A DNA stretch of 64,000 nucleotides, from contig KV918968.1 of assembly GCA_002049455.2 (NCBI GenBank), positions 62,001-126,000 on the forward strand, given 5' to 3'. The DNA comes from Porphyra umbilicalis (lineage: Eukaryota > Rhodophyta > Bangiophyceae > Bangiales > Bangiaceae). Both the position numbers and the translations under genes were made by a program. This document shows, in pieces, positions 33,704 through 43,200 of this stretch (its first letter is position 1; every line of letters starts with the position of its first letter). The notes under the pieces are model-generated. The model did no database searches, had not been told where the DNA came from, and saw nothing but the letters and a program-made list of their open reading frames with translations.

Positions 33704-34500
33704 CGCCGGGGACGCTGCAAAGCTACCTCACCCCGGTCAACGCCGTGCACGCGCTTATGCAGATGGAGCGGCCCGCCATAGGCCCCCTGCTGATCGCGCT
33801 GCGGCACGGCTACGCCCGCGCCTACGTCAACCTCACGGGCGGCCTGCGCTGCAAGCGCCTCCCCCTCCCGGCGGCAGTACTGTTGCGGTTTGCCCACCTG
33901 GGGCTGACGACGGCCGATGCCGGCCTCCGTCGCCGATTGGCGGGGCTCGTCATGACGGGCCTCACCTTCTCGCGCCCAGGCGGAGGGGCTAACCTCCGCC
34001 GCAAAGACGTCACACTCACGGGTGACAACATCAAGGTGCAGATAATTGACTACAAGCACGGCGCGCGGACAGATCGCGAGCGCATCCTCATCGACGTGCC
34101 GCGGCGCGGCGACGGCAAGCACGACGCCCCGTTTCGGCTTGTGCATATGCACATGTCGGCCGTCGGCATGGCGACGGCGGACGGCGACCAGCCCTGCTTC
34201 TCCCCCGTCGGCGACCTGCGGGCGCTGCCGACGGAGGTGGCGACCGTGTGGATGCGCGAGGCGCTCTACCTGTTAGATGTGCACCCGCCGGACGGCGGCA
34301 TGTACGCCGGCCACTCCCTTCGCGCGGGCGCGGCGACGGGCTACCGCGCAATTGGGGGAGAGCTGGACGCGTGCGCCCAGCTGATGGGCATGAAGGACAA
34401 GTCGACGGACGTTGTGTCCGCCGCGTACGTGGATGCCCTCGCCGTGGCTGACGACGCCGCCCGGGAGCTGTACGACCGCTTCCTGCGGGCGCAGCGCTGA
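32971..34500 (+). CDS. Tyrosine recombinase of the PAT-type element
   Basis: The recognisable part begins near 33480. It has an N-terminal SAM-like domain (SLALAESTKGNYANKWMAFV, TVACYLGFIFERGTV) followed by the catalytic domain: an Arg in LTFSRPGGGANLRRKDV, the HSLRAGAATG box (His-x-x-Arg), and a C-terminal TDVVSAAYVDA with the candidate nucleophile Tyr. This integrates a circular intermediate without a target duplication in DIRS-order elements. It ends at 34500, just before B1. Confidence 0.85.
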   Translation: MDPDGGERVGGRAEQGRGQDGLVAATALLLVSGRPVRAAHRGPPRVGHDGAAAAVQLPLPRPNDRSGPRDVPVVGRRQQLGQPSVLPHPAGAAADRRAAGDGDRPRAGLAGAAVVAAGAAAGPRGVLPPPVGRRLPARGGGRAGAAAAMDGMRAPVHSRGPTAAAASWTRACRVLGVHRFGAGAGGETAAQLQSLALAESTKGNYANKWMAFVAFCQASGYTYLPATTETVACYLGFIFERGTVAPGTLQSYLTPVNAVHALMQMERPAIGPLLIALRHGYARAYVNLTGGLRCKRLPLPAAVLLRFAHLGLTTADAGLRRRLAGLVMTGLTFSRPGGGANLRRKDVTLTGDNIKVQIIDYKHGARTDRERILIDVPRRGDGKHDAPFRLVHMHMSAVGMATADGDQPCFSPVGDLRALPTEVATVWMREALYLLDVHPPDGGMYAGHSLRAGAATGYRAIGGELDACAQLMGMKDKSTDVVSAAYVDALAVADDAARELYDRFLRAQR

Positions 34501-34559
34501 CGGACGGCGTGCCGCCGACCACCGCCTTCCCCGCGGGCGCATCGCCTCTCCGTTTAGGT

Positions 34560-34596
34560 TGGCAACAAGATCGCCCACTCCACGAGCGGCGGGGTA
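34560..34596 (+). repeat. Split direct repeat B1
   Basis: 37 bp, tggcaacaagatcgcccact and following, identical to B2 at 35085-35121. It abuts A2. Confidence 0.85.
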
Positions 34597-34812
34597 TGAT
34601 CCGGTTGGAGCGCAGCGAGCCAGGGGGTACCCCGAGCGTGGGGGGGAGGTGCTACTGTGGGGCCGGCGGGATTTGTGAAATCCCGGCGGCGGCGGCGGCG
34701 GCGGCGGCGGCACGTCGGTACCGCCTGCCCCCCGCCCGCCCTCATCAGGCGCGGCGGCGCCGCCCGGGTCCGCCCCACAGGAGCGGCAAGCACTTCCCTG
34801 TCTCGCGCTTGC
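34597..34812 (+). repeat. Split direct repeat A2
   Basis: It is identical to A1 along its 216 bp and placed between B1 and the spacer that leads to B2. Confidence 0.85.
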
Positions 34813-35084
34813 CCCCATCCTCCCCTCCTGCCTCCTTCCTCTCCCCCCACTGCCGTGTGGTGCCCTCTGTCTTCACGCTCCGCCCGGCCTGCCCCGCGTC
34901 GCTGCGGCCACTGCCGTGGCCGCGTGGATTCTGCCGTGCCAGCCTCCTTATCTCCCTGTCTTTGTCTCTGACGGTGCGCGCCGACCGCGAGGCCGGGCGC
35001 ACCGAGGCGACCTGCCTCACTTTTGCATTGCATTTCAGTCCGACTAGGGCTACTCGCATTACACAATAAAATTTCGACAGTCCG

Positions 35085-35121
35085 TGGCAACAAGATCGCC
35101 CACTCCACGAGCGGCGGGGTA
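35085..35121 (+). repeat. Split direct repeat B2, right end of the PAT-type element
   Basis: The second 37-bp B copy. The 272-bp spacer before it (34813-35084) is C/T-rich with no ORF and ends with AATAAA (35065-35070), a possible polyadenylation signal. Confidence 0.8.
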
Positions 35122-35405
35122 CATGCAGAAATTGCGACTAAGCGCGCGCCATCTGAGCGGGGTCATGGGACCGCACGAAGTCCGAGAATCTGGCTCGTAC
35201 ATGGCCAGAATGCCAGTCTTCGCTACGCCAGGACTCCTCCACAGGCAGTGTGTGGCACGGGCGCTGCGCTAGCACCTTCCAGACACGCTGTTGGCAGCAG
35301 TGTGTGTCCTAGGTGTGGTTATGCGGGCGGGGATGGGCAGCGTTTTGCTGCCCGTCCCGACCCGCGTGACCCATTTACCGAACCTCCTGCTTACCGCTGT
35401 TTTCC
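35122..35405. other. 5' flank of the hAT gene with a GC-rich hairpin
   Basis: An inverted repeat with 19-base arms (35323-35365) has the core gggatgggcagc-gtttt-gctgcccgtccc. GC-rich subterminal hairpins are common in hAT elements, and cagtgtgtgtcct at 35298 could be a hAT-type 5' terminus, but no matching right end was found. Confidence 0.35.
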
Positions 35406-36443
35406 ATGGCGACCCACGCCAGCGTCATGCTAGATTCCGTCAAGGCGCAGAAGTGCGTTACGGTGGACGGTAACAGGATCATCTGTGGGGCTCCAGACTG
35501 CAACTTCAACGTGTTAAAGAACATCACCCGCCTCGATCTGCATCCGTACTCGCACAAGAAAGCCCACGCCTGGAAGCCGGGTTTGCTCGTGAACCTCTTC
35601 GTCTTGGCCGAGGCCGGTGAGGCCGCGGTTGGCAAGGTTAGCGCGGGACAAGCCGGGTTGCCACAGGTCACCATCCAACAAGGCTACCACATTGCCACGT
35701 CGATGTTCCGCTCTAAAATGCCTTGTGACGCCTTCGATTCCCCCCACTGGCGCAAGTCGCTAGCGAACATTTCGGGCGGTCCGTTCAACGGGCCTGGCCA
35801 TCGTCGGCGTGTCGGTGGCGCGCTTTCGGTCGAGTCAGTGAGAGAAGGAGATTTAGAAGTGGGCGCGGTTTTGGGCGGCGCTCCGACAGTGAGCGGCTCA
35901 GTCTACAGGTTCGTGGATGCGACCGGAAAAGTCGTTCAAAAGGTAATTTTTGATGAACCCGCGCCGTGCTTTGTGGAATGTTTTCGTCTGAGGGCGGCGG
36001 CGGCGTCGGCAGAAAACCAGCGTGCCCGCCTCGTGGCGGATCTGGCCGCCCCGCTCGCCGCTAGAGTGTCCCGTTTTTGACTCCTTCCCCGGCGCCGCGC
36101 GCCCAAGTCGCGACGCCTACATGGCAAGTCGGCAGCTGCAGGCGTTCTACTCCAACCCGGCCGTGATGCATTCGCTGTGGCGGCTCCTGACCGATACGGA
36201 CGCGGCGCTGTTGGCCAAAGGGTGTGCGGAGCAGGCTGGCAACCTGGTCTGCGAGGACCTGGCCAGGCTGGAGCCGTTTCGCTTCGCGCGCATCGACGCG
36301 GTGACTATAATAGTTTGCTTCACAAGGAGCGCGCAGGCAATGGTCATGCTGCTGACCAACGTGCAGTAGCTGCCGTTGTCGGGCTAGAAGGTGACATTCA
36401 TGACGACCTATAGCCGCACGCGGCGGGCACGCGAGACGGCGTC
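35406..36443 (+). pseudogene. hAT superfamily transposase, N-terminal part, cut by the Gypsy insertion
   Basis: The frame 35406-36080 starts MATHASVMLDSVKAQKCVTV. It has a BED-like zinc-finger segment (IICGAPDCNFNVLKNITRL followed by HPYSHKKAH), a conserved-looking block HIATSMFRSKMPCDAF and a GRAMD-unrelated linker. A second frame, 36022-36369, continues with AFYSNPAVMHSLWRLLTD, then GCAEQAGNLVCEDLARLEPF and AVTIIVCFTRSAQAMVML, which match the Cys/His-Asn and FF-like blocks of hAT transposases in order. The change of frame and later stops make it a pseudogene. The C-terminal part resumes at 54450, on the far side of the 18-kb Gypsy element, in the same orientation. Confidence 0.65.
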
Positions 36444-37094
36444 TGTAGTACCACAATCTAGGGGGTTACCTCAGAAGGAGGGAAGTAACGGCCGTCTCAG
36501 CCGCTCGCGCGACACCCGCTATGGGACTCGAGGTCCGGGAAGTCGGGCCGATCGAAACGCCAAGACATCGAGACACGGTTTACTTGCCGGCGACGACGGT
36601 GCCTCCCACCGTCGTCGCCCTTCGTCCTAAAAGGGCGGAAACCGTCGCCCGGGCCCAATTTCCCCAAATGGGAATTGACCCGGGCCGTCACCAACCAATG
36701 CAGATAATTCCCTCCATGCATGTCAAGTCCCCCGAGGCGATCATTACAGACGAGGGGGAGAAACCGTCCCGCGCGCAACGCGCTGCACCCGCCGCGTGGC
36801 GCCCGGTCGGCCGTCGCCTGCCGCGCCCTCTCGGGCGCGCCAGCGCCCGCTCGGGCGCGCCAACCCGGCCTCCCGCGGGGCCCGCGTGCCGGGCGCGGCG
36901 GATCGGGTGCGCTCCCTCAAGTGGCCCGAGCCGGGCAGCGGGGCCGCCCCCTCGCCCCGCCATCCCGCGTCGCCAACCCGTCGGCCGCCACCGCCGCTGG
37001 CGTCGCCCCCACGCGCCGGGGACCGACGTCCCCCGCCGTCGCCGTCGTCCCCGCGGTGGCCCCCTGGCGCCTAGGGGGGCCCCGTAGTACTACA
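36444..37094 (-). repeat. Gypsy 3' LTR
   Basis: 651 bp with 8-bp inverted termini TGTAGTAC/GTACTACA. On the minus strand a polypurine tract (GAAGGGGA) immediately precedes it at 37095-37102. Confidence 0.9.
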
Positions 37095-37109
37095 TCCCCT
37101 TCGGCTGAG

Positions 37110-38954
37110 ATGGAGCCGTCCCCGGCGACGCCTCCCGATAGCCCCGTCGGGGCTCCGTCCCCCGCGCCCCTGGCGTGCCCGCCCCCGGTGGCCGCCGCCC
37201 CGGGGCCGGCGCCGTCGGCCGTCGCGCCGCCCGCGTCGGGACCGCCCGGGCGCCGCCCAACCGTCCCCGCCCGCCCGTCGGTGCCGCCGGGTATGCGGCT
37301 CCCGTACAACCCGAACGGCCGGGAGTGGCGGAAGCCGCCCCGCCCAGTGGGCGCCGCCACCGCGACCAGCGCCGGGGCCGGGTCCGCGGCTTGCCCGGCG
37401 GCCGCCCCCGGCGGGGGTCCCGCGGTCGTGCCGGAGGAGCGACCGCCGTTGTTGGGGCAGTCGGCCCCCGCGTTCCCGCCGCGCCCGGCGCCGCCCGACG
37501 TCCGAGCGTGGCTTGCCCCGCTGGGGCCGGTCGTGGCCTCGGCCGACTGGCCGCTCGTCAGTGACGTCTTCCTCCCGGCTCATCCCCACGACGCCGGCGA
37601 GGCCGCTGCCGTGTGGCGGGCCTTCAAGGAGTTCGCCAAGGTGGCGGGGTACGGCACCCGGCCGGCGGCCGAGCGCGACTTCGCTTCCTTCGTCCGCTCC
37701 GTCGGGGACAGCGCGGCGTGGCTACGCTGCATGTTGCGGTGCAACCCGGGTCGGGTGCTCTTGGTCCCGCATCCCGCGGCCGAGCTCCCGTTCGTCGCCG
37801 GCGAGGAGGAGTACGCCTACCTCGAGGATTGGCACACCCGCCTTCGCCACCGCCCTGCGGTCCCGTTCGGTCACTCCTTGGCGCTCGCCAACTTCGGGGG
37901 CGTGGGCCCCCTGATCGCCTTGGCGTCGGTGGGCCCCGCGACCGCCCCGGCGGACTTGGCGTTGGAGGCCGCGCGCCGCGCGCGCGGCGAGCTCGTAAGC
38001 GCCCGACGGGCGGGGCACGGGGCCATCTTCCTGTCCGTCCGCTCCGGCATCGCCTTGACGCCGGCGCGTGCTCCCTTGCCGCCGGCAATGGCCACGCGGT
38101 GCGCGAAGCCGCGGCTGCTGACGTACGAGTACCCGCCCGTCGTGCACCAGCAGCAGTCGCTGCTTCAGGCGTTCCCGTGCCACCCTGTCCAGGGCACGGC
38201 CTACGTCATGCTGACGGCCGCCATCTTGTCGGGGTTGCTGCGTGCATACCGCGAGACGCACCGCGTCTTCGAGCCGTCGCCGTGCTACTACGACTTGACG
38301 CGGAAGTTCAAGGTCGACGACCTCGCGCCGGGCGACAGCGGTGCCTCCGACGCCCTTGAGGAGTACGATGCCATCGTGAGGGCTGTGCCCTGGGCGGCAG
38401 TCCATGACCTGCTGCCCTACCACCACGACACCACTCGTCAAGCCCCCAGCACCCTGCTGCCCCACCAAGTGGGTACTGTGGCGGACGGCCGGTGCCACTA
38501 CGTTCGCGTCGTGAACGTCTTGCGGACGCCGCAGACCCCGTTGGGGGTCATGCTCGCGGAGCCGCGGCTCGCGGACGTCGCCCCGCGGGCGTTGCCCGTG
38601 ACGACGGAGCGTTGGGCGATACCGGCCGGCTTCACTTCGCCCGACCCGGACGCCGTCCCGCCGTCGACGGGGGAGGCGGCCGCGTCGGCCGCGTACCGCG
38701 CGCGGAAGCGGCACCACGCCGACATGGCGCGCGGCGGCCCAGCTCCGCCTGTACCCCACCACCCGGGGCCCCGGGACCCCGAGGAAGAGGAGGAGGAGGT
38801 CAGCGCCGGCGACCCCGGGGGTCCCGACGCCTACTCCCGCGGCTTCTCCTCGTCGACCCGTGTCGGCAATGCCGAGTGGGGCCCGCGAGAGGCGGGCCGC
38901 GAGGACCGAGCCGGCACGGCTCATGGCGAGCGCTGGGACGCGACGTGGCGCTAG
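37110..38954 (+). CDS. Long ORF antisense to the Gypsy genes, function unknown
   Basis: 614 codons from an ATG just inside the LTR. The first 130 residues are Pro/Ala-rich; a globular middle follows with AAVWRAFKEFAKVAGYGT, LRCMLRCNPGRVLLVPHPAA, EEEYAYLEDWHTRLRHRP, KPRLLTYEYPPVVHQQQS and LDPSPCYYDLTRKFKV-type blocks. The C-terminus is acidic (EEEEEE) and then disordered. No domain is recognised. It faces the opposite way from gag-pol, in the 3' third of the element, where some plant Gypsy families are known to carry antisense ORFs. A separate open stretch of the same strand lies beyond the Copia insertion (44710-45252). Hydrophobic/charged alternation makes it look like a real protein rather than a GC shadow. 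Confidence 0.5.
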   Translation: MEPSPATPPDSPVGAPSPAPLACPPPVAAAPGPAPSAVAPPASGPPGRRPTVPARPSVPPGMRLPYNPNGREWRKPPRPVGAATATSAGAGSAACPAAAPGGGPAVVPEERPPLLGQSAPAFPPRPAPPDVRAWLAPLGPVVASADWPLVSDVFLPAHPHDAGEAAAVWRAFKEFAKVAGYGTRPAAERDFASFVRSVGDSAAWLRCMLRCNPGRVLLVPHPAAELPFVAGEEEYAYLEDWHTRLRHRPAVPFGHSLALANFGGVGPLIALASVGPATAPADLALEAARRARGELVSARRAGHGAIFLSVRSGIALTPARAPLPPAMATRCAKPRLLTYEYPPVVHQQQSLLQAFPCHPVQGTAYVMLTAAILSGLLRAYRETHRVFEPSPCYYDLTRKFKVDDLAPGDSGASDALEEYDAIVRAVPWAAVHDLLPYHHDTTRQAPSTLLPHQVGTVADGRCHYVRVVNVLRTPQTPLGVMLAEPRLADVAPRALPVTTERWAIPAGFTSPDPDAVPPSTGEAAASAAYRARKRHHADMARGGPAPPVPHHPGPRDPEEEEEEVSAGDPGGPDAYSRGFSSSTRVGNAEWGPREAGREDRAGTAHGERWDATWR

Positions 38955-39100
38955 GACCGCGCCGACACTGCCGGTGACCGGCCCGGGCGCGGGTGGGCGT
39001 CCGAGTCGGGCGGCGGCGCCGCTGCCCCCCGTCGGGACCACGACGACCGCTGGGGGGACGGCGGCCACGGCCGCCGTGCCGACGTACGGGACGACCGCGT

Positions 39101-39176
39101 TGTTGAGAGGTCAAAAACCAACTACGCCACAGACCGGTGTGACTGGTCCTGGGGAGTTGCTGAATCCCATTCAACA
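39101..39176 (-). repeat. Copia 3' LTR (76 bp)
   Basis: TGTTGAGAGG to CATTCAACA on the plus strand; it equals the 5' LTR except for one G. A polypurine tract (GGGGGGAG on the minus strand) abuts it. Confidence 0.9.
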
Positions 39177-39331
39177 CTCCCCCCAACTCCACAGCGACAA
39201 GGAACCATTCCTCGATCGACTCGAAATTGCCAACCTGCAATTTCCAACCCGGCCCCGAAACCCTGGAGCAAGCCGCGGGATTCGAACCTGCGACATCTGT
39301 GAAGCAAACCGCGCAAGCTGGGCCCATAACC
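39177..39331 (-). repeat. Miniature module inside the Copia 3' region (primer site copy, tRNA-like T-arm, polypurine tract)
   Basis: 155 bp, the same length and order as 403-557: primer-site copy GCTGGGCCCATAACC (39317-39331), box B/T-arm GCAGGTTCGAATCCCGC on the minus strand (39276-39293), then the polypurine tract at the LTR. The T-arm stem pairs at four of five positions and an ACAGA half of an anticodon stem is recognisable. The 5' acceptor half is absent, so this is not a functional tRNA gene. Confidence 0.6.
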
Positions 39332-39819
39332 TGTGAAGCGGGAGGTAGATAGGTGGATGCGTTGGTTTACTTGGATGGCGGTCTTGGGCCCACTAAGACC
39401 CCCTGATATACCCCAGGCGACCCCTCTGCCAGTCGCAGGGAAGACCCCCCTCTCAGTGCTTCCCCAGGCAGTTCCACTCTCCGCGCGTGCAGGGCCTGCG
39501 GCGCACCTCCCAAAGCGGAGCATGCGCCTCCCCTGTGCTAAGCCGCCCACCGCCGCACAATCCAGACACCACGCCACGCACAATCTCCCCGAGCTCACCA
39601 CAAGAAAGGGGGGGCTCACCAAGAGATACACAAATCAAGTACAAACAAGTACAAGTCATACAACAATGGAATGCCAACAAGTACACGAGCTTGAGTCACC
39701 AAGAGCCCGCGTGTAAGTATAGCTCCCATGGAATTCCCGAGCAGAGCTCAACACTCCCCCAATTCCATTGGAGTTAATGTAAGCCCACCGGAACGGACGG
39801 TATCGATACCGTCCCAAGC

Positions 39820-40155
39820 ACTCTGCGCGATTTTTCTTCGGGACGATATCGTTACCGTCCACAAGAAAAAATCGCCGTTAGTGCAAAACACAAAAGGGGC
39901 TCAGTCGACCACCGCCGACTCGCACAGCAACATGACATACCCCAGCCGACCGTCCGGCCACCACAACCGACCCAAACCGCCCCAAGCAATCCACGCGATT
40001 TTTCTTCGGGACGGTAACGATACCGTCCACTAGAAAAAATCGCCGTTAGTGCAAAACACAAAAGGGGCTCAGTCGACCACCGCCGACTCGGGCAGCAACA
40101 TGACATACCCCAGCCGGCCGTCCGAGCACCACAACCGGCCCAAACCGCCGCAAAT
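39820..40155. repeat. 168-bp tandem duplication with long hairpins in the Copia 3' region
   Basis: The copies start near 39827 and 39995. Each begins with a hairpin whose outer arms are gcgatttttctt/aagaaaaaatcgc (39827-39875, 39995-40043) and whose centre contains a near-palindrome of the ggacggtaacgataccgtcc type. A related perfect 20-bp palindrome, GGACGGTATCGATACCGTCC, lies at 39795-39814. The copies are about 90 percent alike. Confidence 0.7.
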
Positions 40156-40232
40156 CCGATGCCAAACGCAAAGGGCACGCGGCCTGTCACCATGGTCGCT
40201 CCGCCAAAGACCTCCGCCGACCACGGAGGGGC

Positions 40233-43200
40233 TCAGCATGTGGAAGCAGGACGTGGGGCGGGCGTAGCGCCCAGCCCCGCGTTGCCAAGATCGGCGCCAA
40301 CGCCAATGACGCGCCGAAACAAGACGAACGCCGGGGCCGGCAGCGGCTTTGTCAGCCCGTCTGCCGGCATGCCCACGCTAGGGAGGAAGAAGAACGTCAC
40401 CTCCCCGCGCGCCACGTAGTCACGGACCATGTGGTACGCGACATCCACGTGCTTGGTACGCCCGGTGGCTTCGGGGTTGTTGACCAAGGCGAGGCAAGCC
40501 TGGTTGTCTTCCCCCATCGGCACGGCCCCGCCATCGACGCCCAGAGCCGACAGCAGCTTACGTAGCCACAGCGCCTCCTTGGTGGCCATCGCGGCGGCCA
40601 CGTACTCCGCTTCGGCCGTCGAGGTTGCCACCGTCGACTGGCGCTTGCTTGCCCACGCGATGGGCCCGCCATTGAGGGTGAAGACGAAGCCTGTCGTCGA
40701 CCGACGGCCGTCAACGTCGCCCGCCCAGTCGGCGTCGACAAATCCCTGCTGCGGCTCGCTGCCGCCGTAGACCACTCCAAGGCGGGTTGTCCCGCGCAGG
40801 TAGCGCAATACCCCCTTTGCTGCGCGCATGTGGTCCTGCTCAGGGCACGACATGAAGCGCGACAGCACCCCCGCGGCAAAGGCGATGTCCGGCCTTGTCG
40901 TGGTGGACAGATAGAGGAGGGAGCCGACCAACTCGGCGTAACGGTTATCCGCCGGCAGCAGGTCCTCGCCCGTCTTGGCTAGCTTGACCCCTGACGCCAT
41001 TGGCGCCTTGTTTGGGGTGGAGGTCTCCATTCCAAACGCCTCCAGCAGCGTCACCGTGTGCCCCGGGTTGCTCAGAGTGAGCGTCTTTGAATCACGGTCA
41101 CGCATGACCTTCATGCCAATGAAGTCGTTAACCTCCCCCATGTCACGTACTTCGAACTTTGCCGACACAGAGCGCTTGACGGCAGCAACTCCAGACAGCT
41201 TCTCGCCCGCCACGATAAGGTCGTCGACGTACACGAGGATGAAGACGCGCCCGTGCACAGGGTGGCACCACTCGTAGAGGCACGGGTCTACCTTGGATCG
41301 CAGTGCACCGATCTCCTTGAGCTCCTTGTCGAGCTTGATGCCCCACAGCCGCCCAGCCTGCTTTGTCCCGTAAAGCGCCAGGTTAAGCCGACACATCTCC
41401 TCCACGCCCTCCGGCTCGATACCGTCGGGGAGTTTGATGTACATCTCCTTGTCCATCTTGGCGTTGAGGAAGGCTGTCTTGACGTCGACATGGTGAACCT
41501 CCCAGCCCGAGGCTGCAGCCACAGCAAAGAGGGCCCGTGTGGTAGCCGCGCTGGGCACCGGCGCCCACGTCTCGTCAAAGTCCCGCCCCGGCACTTGGTT
41601 GAAACCTTGGGCCACGAGGCGAGCCTTGTAGCGCGTCATCTTGCCCTCCGCGTCGTGTTTGATGTCGAACACAAAACGCGTCTTGATGGCCTTGTGCTTC
41701 TTGTTGTTCACCTTAATCTTGGACCAGGTGCCAAGCTTCTTGTGCGCTGCCACCTCCTCCTTGATGGCCTGCTTCCAACGCGGCCAATCAGAACGAGCAC
41801 GTGCCTCTTTCTCGTTTGCCGGGGGCTTGTGTAGGTCGCAGCCCGACTCAGCCGCACTCTTTGAACCGCTTGCCAAGTACGCCTTGGGCTCCTTCTCCCA
41901 CCATGTTACCTTGGGAGCTGGCTTTCGCTTTGAGCGACGAGGCCCAGGTGCGGCGCTGTCACAGGTAGCAGGTCCTTGACCGCCCGCCGGTGTCGAGCCA
42001 TCGGAGCAATCCTCGACGTCCTCCTCGCTATCTTCAGCAAGGGAGGGAGGACCGACTTCTTCGTCGCTGTCAGAGGTGTCGTCGGGGGCGTACTCGTCCT
42101 CTCGCCCGCGTTCAGCGTCGAGCATGTCCATTGCCCCTTCCGTGGCGTCATCCTTGCCGCCGTCATTTCCCGCCGTCAGTCGGGGACCAGCGCTTGACCC
42201 GACTGCCGACGCCTTGACCTTAGCCGGGTTCTCCTCCATCAGCACGTCTCGACGCTCGAAGACTTGGTTCGTCTCATCCTCGAGGATGCGGTAGGCCCTG
42301 CCACCGACCGTGTAGCCGACAAAGCGGCCTACGTCGGTCCTTGGCTCCAGCTTGCGTTGCTGCTTCTTGGGTTTGAGCGCCCACGCCCGGCTCCCCCAAA
42401 CGCGGAATCCCGCGACGTTGGGGCGTCCACCTGTTAGGGCCTCCAGCGGTGTTACGTCCAGCCCCGCCTTGGGGGACCGGTTGAGCACATGGACGACAGA
42501 GGCCAACGCCTCAGCCCACAGGTCTTCCTCCGCTCCTGCATCGAGCAGAGCAGCACGCACGCGCTCCATCAGCGTGCGGTTAACCCGCTCCGCTTTGCCG
42601 TTCTGCTGTGACTTGTACGGCGCTGTCATCTCCGACGTGATGCCCTTGTCCTCGTACCATGCCTTGAGGTCGTTGGTGACGTACTCCTTGGCACCGTCAT
42701 GACGGACGCGCTTGACCTTGACTCCCGTCAGCGTCTCAAGCTGCTTGATACGCGTCTTGAGAACCTGCGGTGCCATCCCTTTCGTCTTGATAGGCGTTGC
42801 CGTGATGAACCCCGTGGAGTCCTCCAGCGCCGTCATAAAGTAGATGGAACCACCCAGCGACTCCGTGAGTGGGCCACCAATGTCGGTGTGCACCAGCTCG
42901 CATTTGGTCGTCGCTGTAGATGAGCGGGGGCTCGGCGCCTGAACCATCTTGCCGTCCACACACGGCACACACACAGTGCCAATGACGCGCTTGGCGTCTG
43001 CCACTGACGACGGCATGCCGTCGACCATTGTGGCCGCCCGCTTGAGGTTCTCTAACCCCAAGTGGTTGAACCGGCGGTGCCACAGCTCCGCCTCCCCGGC
43101 TATGCGCGTGGATGCCGCGTTAGTCGACGCCTGGACCGGCGTCACCTTGAGCACATACTGCTCCAGGTCGTTCACCTTGCCGACCACCGACGCCTTGTCG

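Larger units (their letters stand above)
30052..35121 (+). mobile_element. PAT/Ngaro-type tyrosine-recombinase retroelement (DIRS order), looks recent
   Basis: The element has split direct repeats in the order A1 (30052-30267), ORFs, B1 (34560-34596), A2 (34597-34812), spacer, B2 (35085-35121). This arrangement is typical of PAT-like and Ngaro elements rather than LTR elements. It carries a gag-like ORF, a reverse transcriptase/RNase H ORF and a tyrosine recombinase ORF, all on the plus strand and partly overlapping. A1 and A2 (216 bp) appear identical, as do B1 and B2 (37 bp), so the insertion is young. As the family predicts, no target duplication is seen. The reading frames look whole or nearly so. 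A 68-bp compound hairpin inside the second ORF is listed separately. Confidence 0.85.

Noticed and set aside
39276-39331. Functional tRNA gene
   Set aside because: Only a T-arm and part of an anticodon arm are recognisable; the 5' acceptor strand and a paired D-arm are missing.
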